64,000 bases of DNA from Apoda limacodes (lineage: Eukaryota; Arthropoda; Insecta; Lepidoptera; Limacodidae). Each line of letters begins with the position of its first letter. The stretch's first letter is position 1. The stretch lies in contig OX291557.1 in assembly GCA_946406115.1 (NCBI GenBank), positions 6,914,501 through 6,978,500 of the forward strand, given 5' to 3'. The notes beneath the pieces were generated by a model. That model searched no databases. It was not told the DNA's origin and saw only the letters and a program-made list of their open reading frames with translations. The position numbers and the translations under genes are program-made. Shown here one piece after another: positions 34,846 to 45,704 of the stretch.

Positions 34846-35969
34846 TTCTCGAAAAATAGTACAACCTAAGTAATCAATTAAATGTCCATTTGAGCAACTT
34901 TTTGATAATCTGCCATGAAAACAGAAAATAGTATCTAGTTACATGCAGACGAGGAAGTTGCGATAAAACCGTTAAAAGTTAGTGAAGATCGATGAGAAAA
35001 AAGAAGAAAAATCAATGATGATAATGATCTGCTAGCAATCACTCTTTCGTGAGAATATCGCAAAGTTCTACATCCATTTAGTATTCAATTACTTTGTTTT
35101 TAATTTTTTATTGTGTGTTAAACCAAACATTTCATTATTTCTTGTGTACGTAACAACCTCTTGGCCACAAATGTTTACAACAGTATCTAAACCTCGTAAG
35201 ATATTACAATTTAACTGAATGTTAGTACTTAGCTTTCATGTCTTAGGGAGATAATTTGTTAATTAATATAACATATGTCAAGTGACACTTCAAAGGAACG
35301 CAAGACGAAGAGATATTCTATATTTATAAGCCCAAAGTGTTGTTAAAATAGATGTCACAAGTTAACCCTTATAATTGAGGTACACAATTAATAAGGGCTG
35401 GCATATGTATTCTTGACACTCACTCTTGTTACTACAATAACAACTCATAGAGTGCAGTTAGCTGTAGAAACGCAACACCTAATTATATTAGTAATTGCCT
35501 TCATTCGTTAAATAATAAGACTGTTGAATATATCTGAGCTGTAATTGAGGCAGCTTTATTGGAAATTGGACAGATAATCAAATCTTAGTAGATTTACTAA
35601 ATATACAGAGAGTAATTTAAATTAACAACATTGTGGTTAGCAAATCAATTTAATATTTTAGAACTGAATATAGGTTGTCTTTGGAAAGTTCCGAACGAAT
35701 TTTGCTGGGAAGATGCCTTTTTATTATCAGTGATTCTGTTAAGTTTTTTCTAAATAATGTACGAGCAGAACTAACATCTTTACCTGACTATACTAAACGT
35801 TATATTTTTTATTACAACTACATAGTAAAAAGGCATTGCATCATAGGAATAAGGTTAAAGGTGTATCTCCCTAATTTACACATTAATAACCAAATAATGT
35901 TGTCTGGTTTATTCTAATGACATTACTAAAAAAAAGATTTTTACTCTAAGTTAGAAAATGAAAGAACAC
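34846..35969. other. No gene seen (1.1 kb)
   Basis: AT-rich. A small imperfect inverted pair CCCTTATAATTG/CAATTAATAAGGG lies at about 35366-35396. The 80-codon frame 35675-35917 has no motif. Confidence 0.4.
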
Positions 35970-36090
35970 AAATTGGTAGAGTTTTGTATTTTGATGTTAT
36001 TGTTCATTAAGACCCTGTTGCGCTCGAGCCGCCACTTGGAAAAAAGTTACCTTTTTTCAGTTTTTTGCTTATATCTCGCAGATAATTATT
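35970..36090 (+). mobile_element. Rep-6, copy 1
   Basis: AATTGGTAGAGTTTTG, then TTGTTCATTAAGACC, then TTTTTTGCTTATATCTCG match the reverse complement of 38341-38495. The two copies lie in opposite orientation 2.3 kb apart. Confidence 0.7.
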
Positions 36091-36294
36091 AAAACCACCT
36101 ATCCTGAGTAGAATAAAGGCAATGTTCTCGATAGACTGATAAAAAAAACTCAATTTTAGAATTATGACTGCTACTAACTAGTCGTTAATGACACCATAGG
36201 CTGGACTTACACATCATAGCGTTTCTACAAAACATAAGGCTAAGTTTGCGCTTCATAGAAGTACTGGATGAACTTTGATTTAACAATCTCTTGG

Positions 36295-36670
36295 TTATAA
36301 TGTTCCTTGGGCCCCAGGCGATATACTGTGAGAAACTGGGACAAATTCAAGAAAGCTCTTAAAATAATCAGCTTACTACAGCTAGATCTCTTTCCTGATC
36401 TCATTAGATCTCTAATATTGATGTGGTCATCGAATCTGTTACCCAACAGTCACGCGCAAGCTACAGTGTATGTGGAACAGCTTATAAATGTAACAGCTTA
36501 AAAACCGTTGTGGAATATTTATTGAACGCTGTCGCCACGTCAAAAAATGGCGCTCCTATAGGTATAAATGTGCTCCGTGAAATCTGTGATGCAGTGGCCC
36601 TGTTCTGTTGCCCAAAATCCGAAATGACTTTAGTGAAGAGGTCTATACTAAGTGTCTATGAAATTACGTA
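36295..36670 (+). pseudogene. Coding-like relic, unknown family
   Basis: Two overlapping plus-strand frames have protein-like composition. One reads RNWDKFKKALKIISLLQLDL (about 36330-36390), the other KTVVEYLLNAVATSKNGAPI and REICDAVALFCCPKSEM (about 36500-36630). The flanks are more AT-rich. They could be one decayed protein with a frameshift near 36480. WDKFKKAL is reminiscent of the linker between endonuclease and RT in LINEs, but I see no catalytic motif. Origin unknown. Confidence 0.25.
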
Positions 36671-37317
36671 ACCGTGGTAGTAGTAACCGTTAATAAAGTT
36701 TACTCAAAGCGTTTAGGGAACTTAATTTTAGTAGTCTGCAGAACTTCGTCTGCAATGAGACGTAAGCGGCGGGAGAGCGCATCTTCTTTTTACTTCACTG
36801 TCTACCTTGCGGTCATGATTAGTGTCTACTGGTTTAGTGCTAAGCAAGCATAACAACTCTAAGTTTTTTCTAAGCAGTCTTTTTCTTCTTTCAGTCTTCG
36901 TCACAGGGATTAATTTAGTCTTTGGAAGGAAGGCATGGCGTTCGGGGTGTCGACTTCAATAGATTTATAGCTCCAGTTATCCTGGAGGTCAGGTTACATG
37001 TTTTCAATTGCGTTTTCGTGACTGCTTTTTGTACGCCTGTAGCCTTCTTGACACTTTTGCAGAAGGAGCCTAGTCTTCGGCAGAGGGATAATTGTTACGT
37101 TGTCGTCGTGCGGCGTCGGGTTCCATTATTAGTAACTCTATGTCCTCGGGCACCGGTGAACGCTTGTTCAGAGCACTCGCTGATAGTATCTTAACTTAGT
37201 GACTGGTAAGAGATTCGATGCCACGTCAATTCGCCGTGAGATCTAATAAGAGAGGATGCGATATAGTTGCTTTAGGCTAATAAGCTTTTAAGGGCTTTCT
37301 TGAATACGCCTTTGATG
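36671..37317. other. GC-richer island, unassigned
   Basis: The part 36740-37220 is less AT-rich than its surroundings. A 90-codon plus frame (36922-37194) and short minus-strand frames run through it, but none has a motif that I know. It may be an old LTR-element or LINE piece, or host sequence. Confidence 0.3.
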
Positions 37318-37319
37318 TA

Positions 37320-37558
37320 CGAGGGGAGATCAAAAAGTAACGATAATCGGATATTTCTAGTATTAACAAAAATCTAAAAAAAATAGAGAGCTTGCTTAAA
37401 CCTTCACTAGTAGGTACAGGTTAAAGGTATTTACACACACAGTCACATTTTGAAACTTCATTCATTTGATGTCAAGTCAAAGCCGTCATCAAAACTTCTG
37501 CATGAAAAATGTTCTTATGTTTTATATCGATTTATTACAACTTTTTGATTACCCCTTG
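37320..37558. mobile_element. MITE-4: mariner-type, 239 bp, TA target site
   Basis: The left end is CGAGGGGAGATCAAAAAGTA and the right end, reverse-complemented, CAAGGGGTAATCAAAAAGTT. TA lies directly outside both (37318-37319 and 37559-37560). The inverted ends match at about 17 of 20 positions. There is no coding frame. Size, ends and TA duplication fit a non-autonomous mariner derivative. Confidence 0.85.
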
Positions 37559-37864
37559 TAATAACGAGAAGAAATTCAAAGCAAAAACCTATCCTTACGT
37601 TATGTGATAGCGCTACGTCAAGTATTTCCAGCCTATGACTAAAGATAGTATTGCAGTACTATGAACGGTGTATAGGAACTTTATAAATTTACATACATAA
37701 ATGGGTAAATAAGTCACGTAAATCAGAATAAGTTGCCTAAGTCTTTATGTCTGTGTTTCTAGGCCTGTTTCACAAGCTGCATCTCAGCTCGTTAAGACGA
37801 GCAGGTGTTGGTTTAGAAATAACAGAAAATTGTTTCTTTGGCTTTTATTTTTCTTTCTCTAAAG

Positions 37865-37956
37865 ATAAAAAGCGTCCAAAGAAAAGGAAAGCCAACGAAC
37901 CAGATCAAGATTCCGCTTTCTCCACAGGGGAGCCAATGAGAAAAAGAAAGGCCTAA
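37865..37956 (+). CDS. Candidate terminal host exon with basic C-terminus
   Basis: The upstream run TTTATTTTTCTTTCTCTAAAG (37844-37864) looks like a polypyrimidine tract plus AG splice acceptor. The open frame then reads DKKRPKKRKANEPDQDSAFS and ends EPMRKRKA with TAA at 37954-37956. Two basic clusters (KKRPKKRK and RKRK) resemble nuclear localisation signals. Codons are less AT-biased than the surroundings. An AATAAA poly(A) signal lies at 38140-38145. The frame is open upstream to an ATG at 37747, but that part looks like intron. No upstream exon is identified, and the gene is not recognised. It could also be an old retrocopy piece. Confidence 0.35.
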
Positions 37957-38059
37957 AAGAATGATAGCCAGGCACGCTATTTTGTGGTACTTATACCCAC
38001 CAAGTGGCCCCAAAACACATTTCGACCCAGCCATATACATCATGTCACATAATGCATTT

Positions 38060-38127
38060 GCCTCTTTCCTCCCCTCCCTTTTTCTGTCTTTCTCACCCTC
38101 TCATCTCTCCTCTTTCTTTCTCTCTTG
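38060..38127. other. Pyrimidine-rich tract
   Basis: A C/T-rich stretch (CCTCCCTTTTTCTGTCTTTC, CTCTCATCTCTCCTCTTTC) of nearly 70 bp in the possible 3' UTR of the preceding exon. It could act in RNA binding or form H-DNA; there is no direct evidence. Confidence 0.6.
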
Positions 38128-38139
38128 GTAGTTTCACGG

Positions 38140-38145
38140 AATAAA
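38140..38145 (+). terminator. Possible poly(A) signal
   Basis: AATAAA 184 bp after the TAA of the candidate exon. Such hexamers are frequent in AT-rich DNA, so it is only supportive. Confidence 0.25.
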
Positions 38146-38340
38146 TCTATAAAATATATTTGAACCATTTTGGAATAAACATAAATATAAACGGCACATC
38201 GACAGCTAAAAAATAAATAATTTTCCTCTTTAACGCCGGATTACATCTAAAATACAGGATATACAATAGTAATATGTAAGAGGTTTTTTACAGTATATTT
38301 AATAATCTATAGTTTTTAAATACACATTTTTTCCGTATCA

Positions 38341-38495
38341 GCTATAATTGCCGAGATATAAGCAAAAAACTAAATAAGGGTACCTTTTTCCAAGATGGCG
38401 ACAGGAATGGAACAGCTATCGATGGGAACTTTTAGTATGTTAAACGGGAGGTCTTAATGAACAACCACACCAAAATTCAAAATTCTACCAATTAA
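38341..38495 (-). mobile_element. Rep-6, copy 2
   Basis: Reverse complement of copy 1 at 35970: CCGAGATATAAGCAAAAAAC, CCAAGATGGCGACAGG, GGTCTTAATGAACAAC, then AATTCTACCAATT. Confidence 0.7.
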
Positions 38496-38830
38496 TGTTT
38501 TTTTAGCCTAAAAATGTATCTAAATTGACTGTACTATTACCTTTCTACACATTTACTTTTCTCTATTCCTTTTCCTAGCAACAGACGTTCTAATTATTGA
38601 GACGCGAGGCGACAAGAGAGAAAATTTTGTTTTTAATTAGAAGTGACGGCTGTCCTATAAGCGGCGTGGTTTTCCGTGTGACATTTGACGTATTGTAAAA
38701 ATGAACATATTTCTGGAACTCCAGACGTAAGTATCTATATCGGTAGTTATACTGTTCTGTCTATACTCTATATACTTTGCCTATAGTACAAACAAAAATA
38801 GCCATATTTTTCATACTAAAATTCTTGTTA

Positions 38831-39140
38831 AGAGAATACGATTCGCACACCTCTCAGCGTGTTTCATACAAACGAATTTTTCACTTATTTTTGACACTTG
38901 CAAATAAAACACCACGAAATTTTGAAGGCATATGCTAGTAATAAATATCTAGGTCTGAAGTGTGTCAGTTTTCTGTTAAATTTTATAGTTCAAAAGTTAT
39001 ACAGGATTCTAGTTTCACAAACAAATGGTTTAAAAAAGATTTCTAGTTAATAAAAACATTTTACAAGATTTTGGAAAACCTGGGTATTGGGCTTGGGATT
39101 AGGACTACGAAATTTCACAGTGATTGTCATTACATCAGTC
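38831..39140. mobile_element. MITE-3, copy 2 (right end missing)
   Basis: It starts AGAGAATACGATTCGCACAC after TTA and follows the 60051 copy closely (ACCACGAAATTTTGAAGGCA, GTGTGTCAGTTTTCTGTTAA). It lacks the right inverted end. Confidence 0.85.
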
Positions 39141-39459
39141 AATGTTAATATCAATTTGTTATGGTAGTACAAAATTGACTCACGCCATTTTTGTATTTTT
39201 TGCCAAAATAGCTATGATACGACGAAAAGATAATAATTGCATTCTTCGATTCGACACTTTTTTTTTATTTATCCAACCTATCTGGACTACTGGTTCTCGA
39301 ATCTAGACGTATTGTATATTGTATATTTCACGCACTTTTTTTTTATATTTCTTTTGAAATTTTTGATATTCATTTCTTACACAGCGTGTTTGCTAAATTA
39401 AAAAAAAAATCTTCTTTTGGTACATTTATTTATTTTAAACGATATGTAAACTAATTCAA
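39141..39459. other. No gene seen
   Basis: AT-rich sequence with T-runs and no recognised element. Confidence 0.4.
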
Positions 39460-39590
39460 AGTTAGGCAACGTCGGGGTTAATCTGTCACTGGATGGGTGA
39501 CCACTTAGCGGTACACTTTTTGTTTTTTAATTGCGTAAATGGTGGTACGGAACCCACGGTGCGAGAATTCAATTCGCACTTGACTGTTTT
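39460..39590 (+). mobile_element. 5S-like foldback repeat, single arm
   Basis: AAAGTTAGGCAACGTCGGGG and GGATGGGTGACCACTTAGCG, then GGTACGGAACCCACGGTGCG and CGCACTTGACTG. This is the same arm as 9145-9242 in the foldback at 9 kb. The opposite arm is not seen. Confidence 0.75.
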
Positions 39591-40189
39591 TTTATTAAAC
39601 TAAAGTCAAAAGAAGCAGCTAAATTACTTAATAACAGAATCTTACTTAGTATCGAACCCCGCTCGGGCTCTGTAATACTCCAACCATATCTTCATGTTAG
39701 ATGTTAAGTACAAAAACATGTTACCCTTTTTTGTTAATTTTTATAATTAATTATACATTCCTTAATCGCTTGACGATTATTATAATTCCCCAAAAAAATC
39801 AACGTCACTATGATTCTTGTGTTAATTAGATATTTATTATGCATTCTCTAACTGAGCTTAATTAATTTATCAGTAAGCCAATTCAATCTTTAACCTGTTG
39901 CTATTAAAGTGTGATTTAACATATGTGGTAAGTAATGCTTAATTCATTCTTAAGGGTGCATTTCCGAAACTAAATAATATCTAACAAAGGGCTTAGTGAT
40001 TACCAAGTGGGCACGGAACGGTCACGCGACGTTGTCGTCGATTTTGGGAGCGGCCTTATGATTAATCGCACGTGAGCGCTCAGCCTTAGGATATTCACGT
40101 ACTGCTAGCTATTATTTAAATAATTCGTAGTACATTACAACACGGTCACTATAATATAATTGATATGACATTAAAGCTACAATTTAATC
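39591..40189. other. No gene seen
   Basis: AT-rich, with a GC-richer part at 40005-40090 holding GCACGTGAGC (an E-box-like CACGTG). Unassigned. Confidence 0.4.
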
Positions 40190-40410
40190 CGAATTGAAGC
40201 ACTAGTGGGTTTTATCCCAATAATTCATAAGACATTGAATTACGCATATAAGTTTATGGTCTAAATAATAATTTACGGATAAGTAAAGCACTGTCAGGTT
40301 TTATCTAAATAATTCATAGGGAATTGAAGCACTGGTAGGTTTGGTCCAAATCATTCATGAAGAATTAAAACACTGCTATGTTTCATCCATATAATTTACA
40401 GGACATTATA
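40190..40410. repeat. Diverged tandem repeats, unit about 41 bp
   Basis: Blocks built on GAATTGAAGCACTGGTAGGT, then TTTTATCCAAATAATTCATA, occur at about 40191, 40280, 40322 and 40363, and a further one at about 40584. Spacing between the three best copies is about 41-42 bp. They have diverged, so the array is old. Confidence 0.7.
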
Positions 40411-41463
40411 TCTAGGGGGTTAGGGATGAACGGTAATAAGGTGTTAACCCAAACAAATTTTAACCTCACAGGCATGCGCCTTCCTAATTTTACTATCCTA
40501 AAAGTAGTATGATAAGCTTGTATCTTGTCGCCATTGCTCTGTAATCTAAATCTAAAATATAATTAATGCATTAATATATCACAGAGCATTCAAGCATTCC
40601 TAGGTTTTATCTTAATAACATAGGGTATTTAAGCTTTGCTAAAAATTGGTAAAGTAGGAAATATCTATATTATATTTACACAAACATACAGCTTACTTTT
40701 ATCAAAGAATGCCTACTTTTACAACTACCTCAAAAACATACCTACCTCTTTTCTTAAATATAATTTTCTGATCTGGTGGCAGATACAAGAATTAACACTT
40801 ACTATTATAGAGTTACTATTATAGTAGGGCCACTAATCGACATCGAATATCACTGGCGCCAGTCCTAGACTGCTAGTTTTTGTAAACTTCAGCACGCTCA
40901 GGCAGAAAGTGTCACTCGCTGCTTTACACAGTCTGCATGTTATTTCATAAACATTAATATTTTACTATGGTATTAATTACTAATTGTCGATTCCTAGTGG
41001 ACGACTGCCTTTAAGAAAGACCTCGCCTCGAATTTATCTTATCGCAATCTAGTAAAGAAGCTCATTATAATGAATCGCTATGAGTTATGTGTGACAGGCC
41101 GCCTGCGTTGACATCCGCAACTGAATATTATTAACTTTACCTATTACTAATATAGAAAAAAAAACAATGAAAATAAATAATATTTAATGGATACCCAAAT
41201 TACAAAATACAGAATCGAATAATTATTAAATTATTAACATATGTAGACAAGCTGTTTTAAGCGTTTCAAAGGAAATGCATAGTTATCTTTACCTACTAAT
41301 AAAAATGTAACTGGAAGTTGTCTGTTCTTAGAAAATATTTATAGAAAAAATGATAAGAGGGATCTTTATAAGGGCAACACATAGACATAGGGAACTGGAA
41401 AGCGGATTCCCTAGCCCAGATGTAAAAAAAATGTTCACAAAAATTACAGAACTCGAAGACTAT
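40411..41463. other. No gene seen
   Basis: AT-rich. It contains a further diverged unit of the preceding tandem repeat at about 40584-40626. Confidence 0.4.
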
Positions 41464-41973
41464 GGAGGCAAGACAAATGCGCAGGTGTTTCATCGACGCT
41501 TGCAACACCGGAGGCATAACTCGCGCGTTGCAGACACTTTGAAAATCTAATTAGGTAATTATTTCTTGAAGAAAGTGGCCATATTGCAGTTCCTAGAAGA
41601 AACCTTGGCAACCAGCTTATCACAAGTTCAGCGTTCGTGGGAGGAAGTTACTTCCAAACCGCAGTGTACGTCGTGCCCATTTAAAAATAAATTTAAAAAA
41701 ATCAGTAAAAGTCAGTTTATTTTTTATCGAAAAAAAACATCAATCCGTGTTTTCACTATTTTTTTTAAACCATATCCCTTAAAACACAGTCATTTAATTT
41801 TAGTCGGATCTGCTCAGCGGATTCGAAGAAACATTTGCCAAAAAAAATGAAATTTAGGTACCGTAGCCACTAAATTCGATAGCGAGCGGTGTGATGAAAG
41901 AGTAGTCGTCAGAATTCATCAGAACACCGCTCATTATACGAGGGGAAAACTCTCTCCTTAGACTTAAGGGTTC
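41464..41973 (-). mobile_element. LINE-A copy 4, interrupted by Rep-7
   Basis: Minus strand. The part 41464-41690 covers the tail-proximal ORF end (CGACGCTTGCAACACCGGAG; AACTCGCGCGTTGCAGAC; GCGTTCGTGGGAGGAAG). The part 41878-41973 continues upstream (GCGAGCGGTGTGATGAAAGA; AGACTTAAGGG). Rep-7 lies between them. It abuts copy 5 head to head. No intact frame. Confidence 0.8.
41700..41853 (+). mobile_element. Rep-7, copy 2, inside LINE-A
   Basis: TTTTAGTCGGATCTGCTCAG and ACATTTGCCAAAAAAAATGA match 26125-26180. Its position splits the LINE-A copy, so it is the later insertion. Confidence 0.7.
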
Positions 41974-41977
41974 CAAC

Positions 41978-43395
41978 TAGCCATATTGTGAGTAATGGAC
42001 CGGCAATCATCAACCATCTCAGTAGATACGCCTCTTGGCTCCTCGGACCACTGTCTCGTTCACGCTCAAGTGTCATGCACACAACCCAATCCATCTGGGC
42101 CAACCAATTGGCCTCATGAGTTAATGCCTTATAAGTCGGCAGGTTGGAGTAGATTGCGAACATTTTATGCATCGTACCCATGGAGGCAGCTCTGCTTTAT
42201 CTTACAAGATCCCGACGTCTGCGAAGCCGTCACTGAGACAATACACGCTGGTATGGAATTTTTTATTCCTAACCCGCAAGTAACTGCCGATTTCAAAAAA
42301 CAAACTTAATTTAATCGGTCTTGCATAGATTCTAAAATTCTCAAGCAAACTGCGTATGAGGCTTGGACTACGGCTCCTAATGATAAGGATCTGAATATTT
42401 CTGAAGTAAAACGCAAATTAAATGTTGCTTTGAGGTTCGGTAAGAAAGCAACTGCCAGAGCTAAATTCCAATATGGTGACCAGACAACGGATACAAAAAA
42501 AAATGTAATATATATCATACATAAATACACCTAGATTCAAGACATACACAAATGTTTATCACATAAATGTTTCACCAGTGCGGGAATCGAACCCACACCC
42601 TTTGCACAGCAGTTAGCTACACTACCAACTAGGCTGCGAACGAGTCAAAATATTATCTCTCTCTTGTCCAAGGTGATGGAGCGTGTGATCAACACACAAC
42701 TTCTAGGATACCTAGAAAAACACGAACTGGTAAGCGACCGTCAATGGCTTTCGCTACGGTCGCTCGACTGGTGACCTTCTAGTGTATCTCATACGCCAAT
42801 AGGCACTAGCCATTGAGAGTCAGGGGGAGGCACTGGCATGTAACCTGGACATAGCGAAGACGTTCGATCGGGTCAGGCACCGAAGTCTTCTTTCGAAGTT
42901 GCCATCTTACGGCATTCCCGAGGTTTGTGCAAATGGGTGGCTACCTTCTTGTTCGGCAGACGCATTCGACCCGTAGTTGTCTGATAGCTTAGACACTCTG
43001 TCTCCTACGCAGTAACTCCTGCATATCAACGACATGTTGTCCATCAATAACATACATTGCTAGGTAGAATGCTAAGATGACGGAACTGGCGACGCTTATT
43101 ACACGGGCCGTGCAAACATCCGTAGTTCTGTTGTTGAGGAGGAGCGGAAAGAACTCGTGTATCAAATCGTGACCACTTTTTCTATTGCCAGTGACTGGGG
43201 ATGAGAAACCATGTTCAGATTCAACCCTACGAAGGCACAAATCTACGCGTCAAACGTTAAGAAAACCCCATTCACGGAGGTCCCACAATTCCAGACCACA
43301 CCCCTCACCATCTCTAATAGCATAGGTTATCTTTAAGGACTATAGTATAGGGTTCTTTAAGAAAGAAGTTATTAGATTTTTGAAGGGTCATCACA
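41978..43395 (+). pseudogene. LINE-A copy 5: endonuclease end, RT and 3' part, decayed
   Basis: The endonuclease C-terminus is here with its SDH motif (PLGSSDHCLVHAQV, about 42025-42070). It is followed by the linker (PNPQVTADFKKQT, then KRKLNVALRFGKKATARAKF). After a SINE insertion the RT continues: SKVMERVINTQLLGYLEKHE (42667-42726), motif A LDIAKTFDRVRH with the catalytic Asp (about 42847-42882), and IND(M)LSINN at about 43025. The YADD site is destroyed at 43060-43085. The thumb part continues to about 43325 and then jumps by deletion to YSMGFFKKEV near the 3' end. Stops and frameshifts are many. It is the longest LINE-A copy in the window. Confidence 0.88.
42497..42638 (-). mobile_element. 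SINE type S inserted in LINE-A copy 5
   Basis: Minus-strand head with a perfect B-box (reverse of GGGAATCGAACC at 42582-42593) and the family body (CATAAATGTTTCACCAGTGC; ACACCTAGATTCAAGACATA). It interrupts the LINE between the ARAKFQYGDQ codons and the RT. Confidence 0.85.
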
Positions 43396-43544
43396 TCACA
43401 TAATAAAAGCAGAGATTTTAACGGTAAGATTATTTATACCCTGAATCCCATTAATTCCTAAAAAAATCTCATTTCATATTAATCGTATACAATTTTCATT
43501 GTGTGACCATACATTAATATAACGCAAGTAAAGACGCGCCTTAA

Positions 43545-43785
43545 GGTATCAAAGAGTGCCGGGGCTCCCCAACAACTCGCAATCGCTGACTCACCTTCGG
43601 GTTCGAGTCTCACGCCGGTCGAAGGGACGACCCCAAGATTAACAACCCGAACCAATGCTCTCCCCCCCCGGAGAACCCTTGAGCGTTGGGCGTTATATAG
43701 GCTGAGACCCCTTCAGAGTGAAAAGCCCGGTGGAGCAGTAATGGCTGCGTAAGCCAACTGCAGAAGTCAGTTCAAAAAAAAAAGT
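43545..43785 (+). pseudogene. ORF1-like retroelement relic, copy 2
   Basis: The GC-rich stretch translates as SPSGSSLTPVEGTTPRL, then RRTLERWALYRLRPLQ, then EKPGGAV. The nucleotide sequence matches 53190-53420 (CGGTCGAAGGGACG; AGTCAGTTCA with an A-run). It is proline- and arginine-rich and has no known domain. The A-run after the match suggests a retrotransposed segment. An origin in the first ORF of a LINE is inference. It contains GGTTCGAGTCTCAC, B-box-like, so a SINE reading is the alternative. Confidence 0.4.
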
Positions 43786-43873
43786 AAAGACGTTGCATGT
43801 TACGGTCATAGATCTTCAAGTAACTAAGCTCTACCATCGGGACTCTCTTGCGGGTCAGTGAAGATAACTAGTT

Positions 43874-44003
43874 AGCTGCTTGGGAACAGTCTTGAGTACA
43901 CCAGAGTCTGAAATTCGACAGAAAAATGTATGCAAGTGGGGTTTACATATCTCTTGAAACCCGTGAAAGTACTTACTTATTACATACATCTCTTGAATTC
44001 CAT
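43874..44003. mobile_element. MITE-6, diverged copy
   Basis: TGCTTGGGAACAGTCTTGAG at the left and AAAGTACTTACTTATTACAT at the right match the layout of 57717-57872. The right inverted end is missing. Confidence 0.65.
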
Positions 44004-45700
44004 CATGCAGATGTTGAATACAAGGAAGCTTGAGCACTCAAAAACTCAAATTCCTCGCGCATGAATTCGCAGGCACATTGTAACGCGTTAAGAAATATAA
44101 ATATATTATTAAAATGTTTAAGGAAACTTCGCAGCCTCAACCCCACTCACTTAACGAGTGAGAGAAATTAAATCTAAATAAATATTTAATAGTAATGTAG
44201 ATAATTATTTTATTTTGCCAAGCGTGATCGTCAAAAGTGGTAGGACCCGAACCCGTTGTGTTAAATAAGTAGTAACCCAGTTGTTTTAGAGGTACGTCAG
44301 AGTAATATAGGAAACAATAGTATAGAAATAAGCGTAAAAGGAAATAATCAAGAAATAAATATAGCTAAATCTATGATCATAAATAATGTCCACTTTGAAT
44401 TTTTCACCATTTCTAAAGTCAGTACAAAACCACCTAAACAAGGCAAATACGCGAATATTAGAACTAAAGGGACACAAGTACTAACGAGTTATATGATTTT
44501 CCGTCATCCCTACACAAAGGAACCCTAATTGATGCTACTTCCACATTTGAAAGCAAAATCCATACGATTTGTAGTGTGGGAACCAGGTTGCTAGCGTTCA
44601 GGACTTGCGACCTGAAAGTAGGTTTAAAGGGTGCCCCCCTTACGATGCACATCAGCGCTCACCTACACTAGCTAACCAGCCAAAATAGTAAAACCCTACT
44701 AACGCCGCTAAGGATGGACATGGATTACACAAAGTAATTACTGTATCTCTTGGCAGGCCTAGTTCTTTAGTGGGCTATATAACTATTATGGCTGGTATAA
44801 TTTTAGTTCCCACTTCAACTTTTATACAAGACTTATCTTTACCTAGCTGAAATTGTCCTAGAAACAAGGTCCGTCGATATATTCCTTTCTACTGAGGTGA
44901 TTGAGACTTCTTTCTACCATAAATTTCTAATCGGCAAAAAAGGCGAACTCGTCATTACGATGCTTTAACATTAATTTAGATATTTTTAAAACACAACCTA
45001 AAGAATTTCACAACGGACATACAATACAATAATTTGTAATATAAAAGAATTAACTAACCAATAATGGTGGCACAATCTAGCTGTAGTTTAACCCCACGTG
45101 GTTCCTAGGTAGCTTCTATTAACTCACAAGCGTAGACTATGGTTTTCTCCTCGGGCAGCGTTTCGACAATTTAACCGACGGCAATTGAATGTTCTGTATG
45201 TATGGGACCACACACTTTTATCACCATTAACCCCTCTCTAACAACGTTCTCACCCCACATTTCAAACACCCCCATCCTGTTTTTTATTCCGGACGGATTT
45301 CCGGCCTTAATTAACTTTAAGAAAAAAGAATATCTTTTAATTATAAAACTAGTTATGTCGGTTGGGGAACTATTATAGAGTCCTGGATTAATATTAACGG
45401 TCTAGATAAAACGGCCAAATTATCCTAAATTAATAGAATCCCAATAGAATATTAATATTATGTTCTAAATGTTCATAAAGTTCCAACAAACCCCGGGTAA
45501 TTTCAAATAAACTAACACGTCATAACATTATACGAAATACGTGAAAATCAAGACTACTACCTTTTATAATTGTAAGAATTTTTATTGTACGAGGCTACCC
45601 TAATTGTTGTTAAACGACTGACTTAGGTAAGTCTCGCGGGCGTTGTCAATATTATAAAAGTTCTAAGTAACTTAAACTTTCGCGGTTATGTTCAACATTA
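44004..45700. other. No gene seen (1.7 kb)
   Basis: AT-rich. The 62- and 63-codon minus frames (44286-44652) have no motif. No repeat recognised. Confidence 0.4.
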
Positions 45701-45704
45701 TAAA

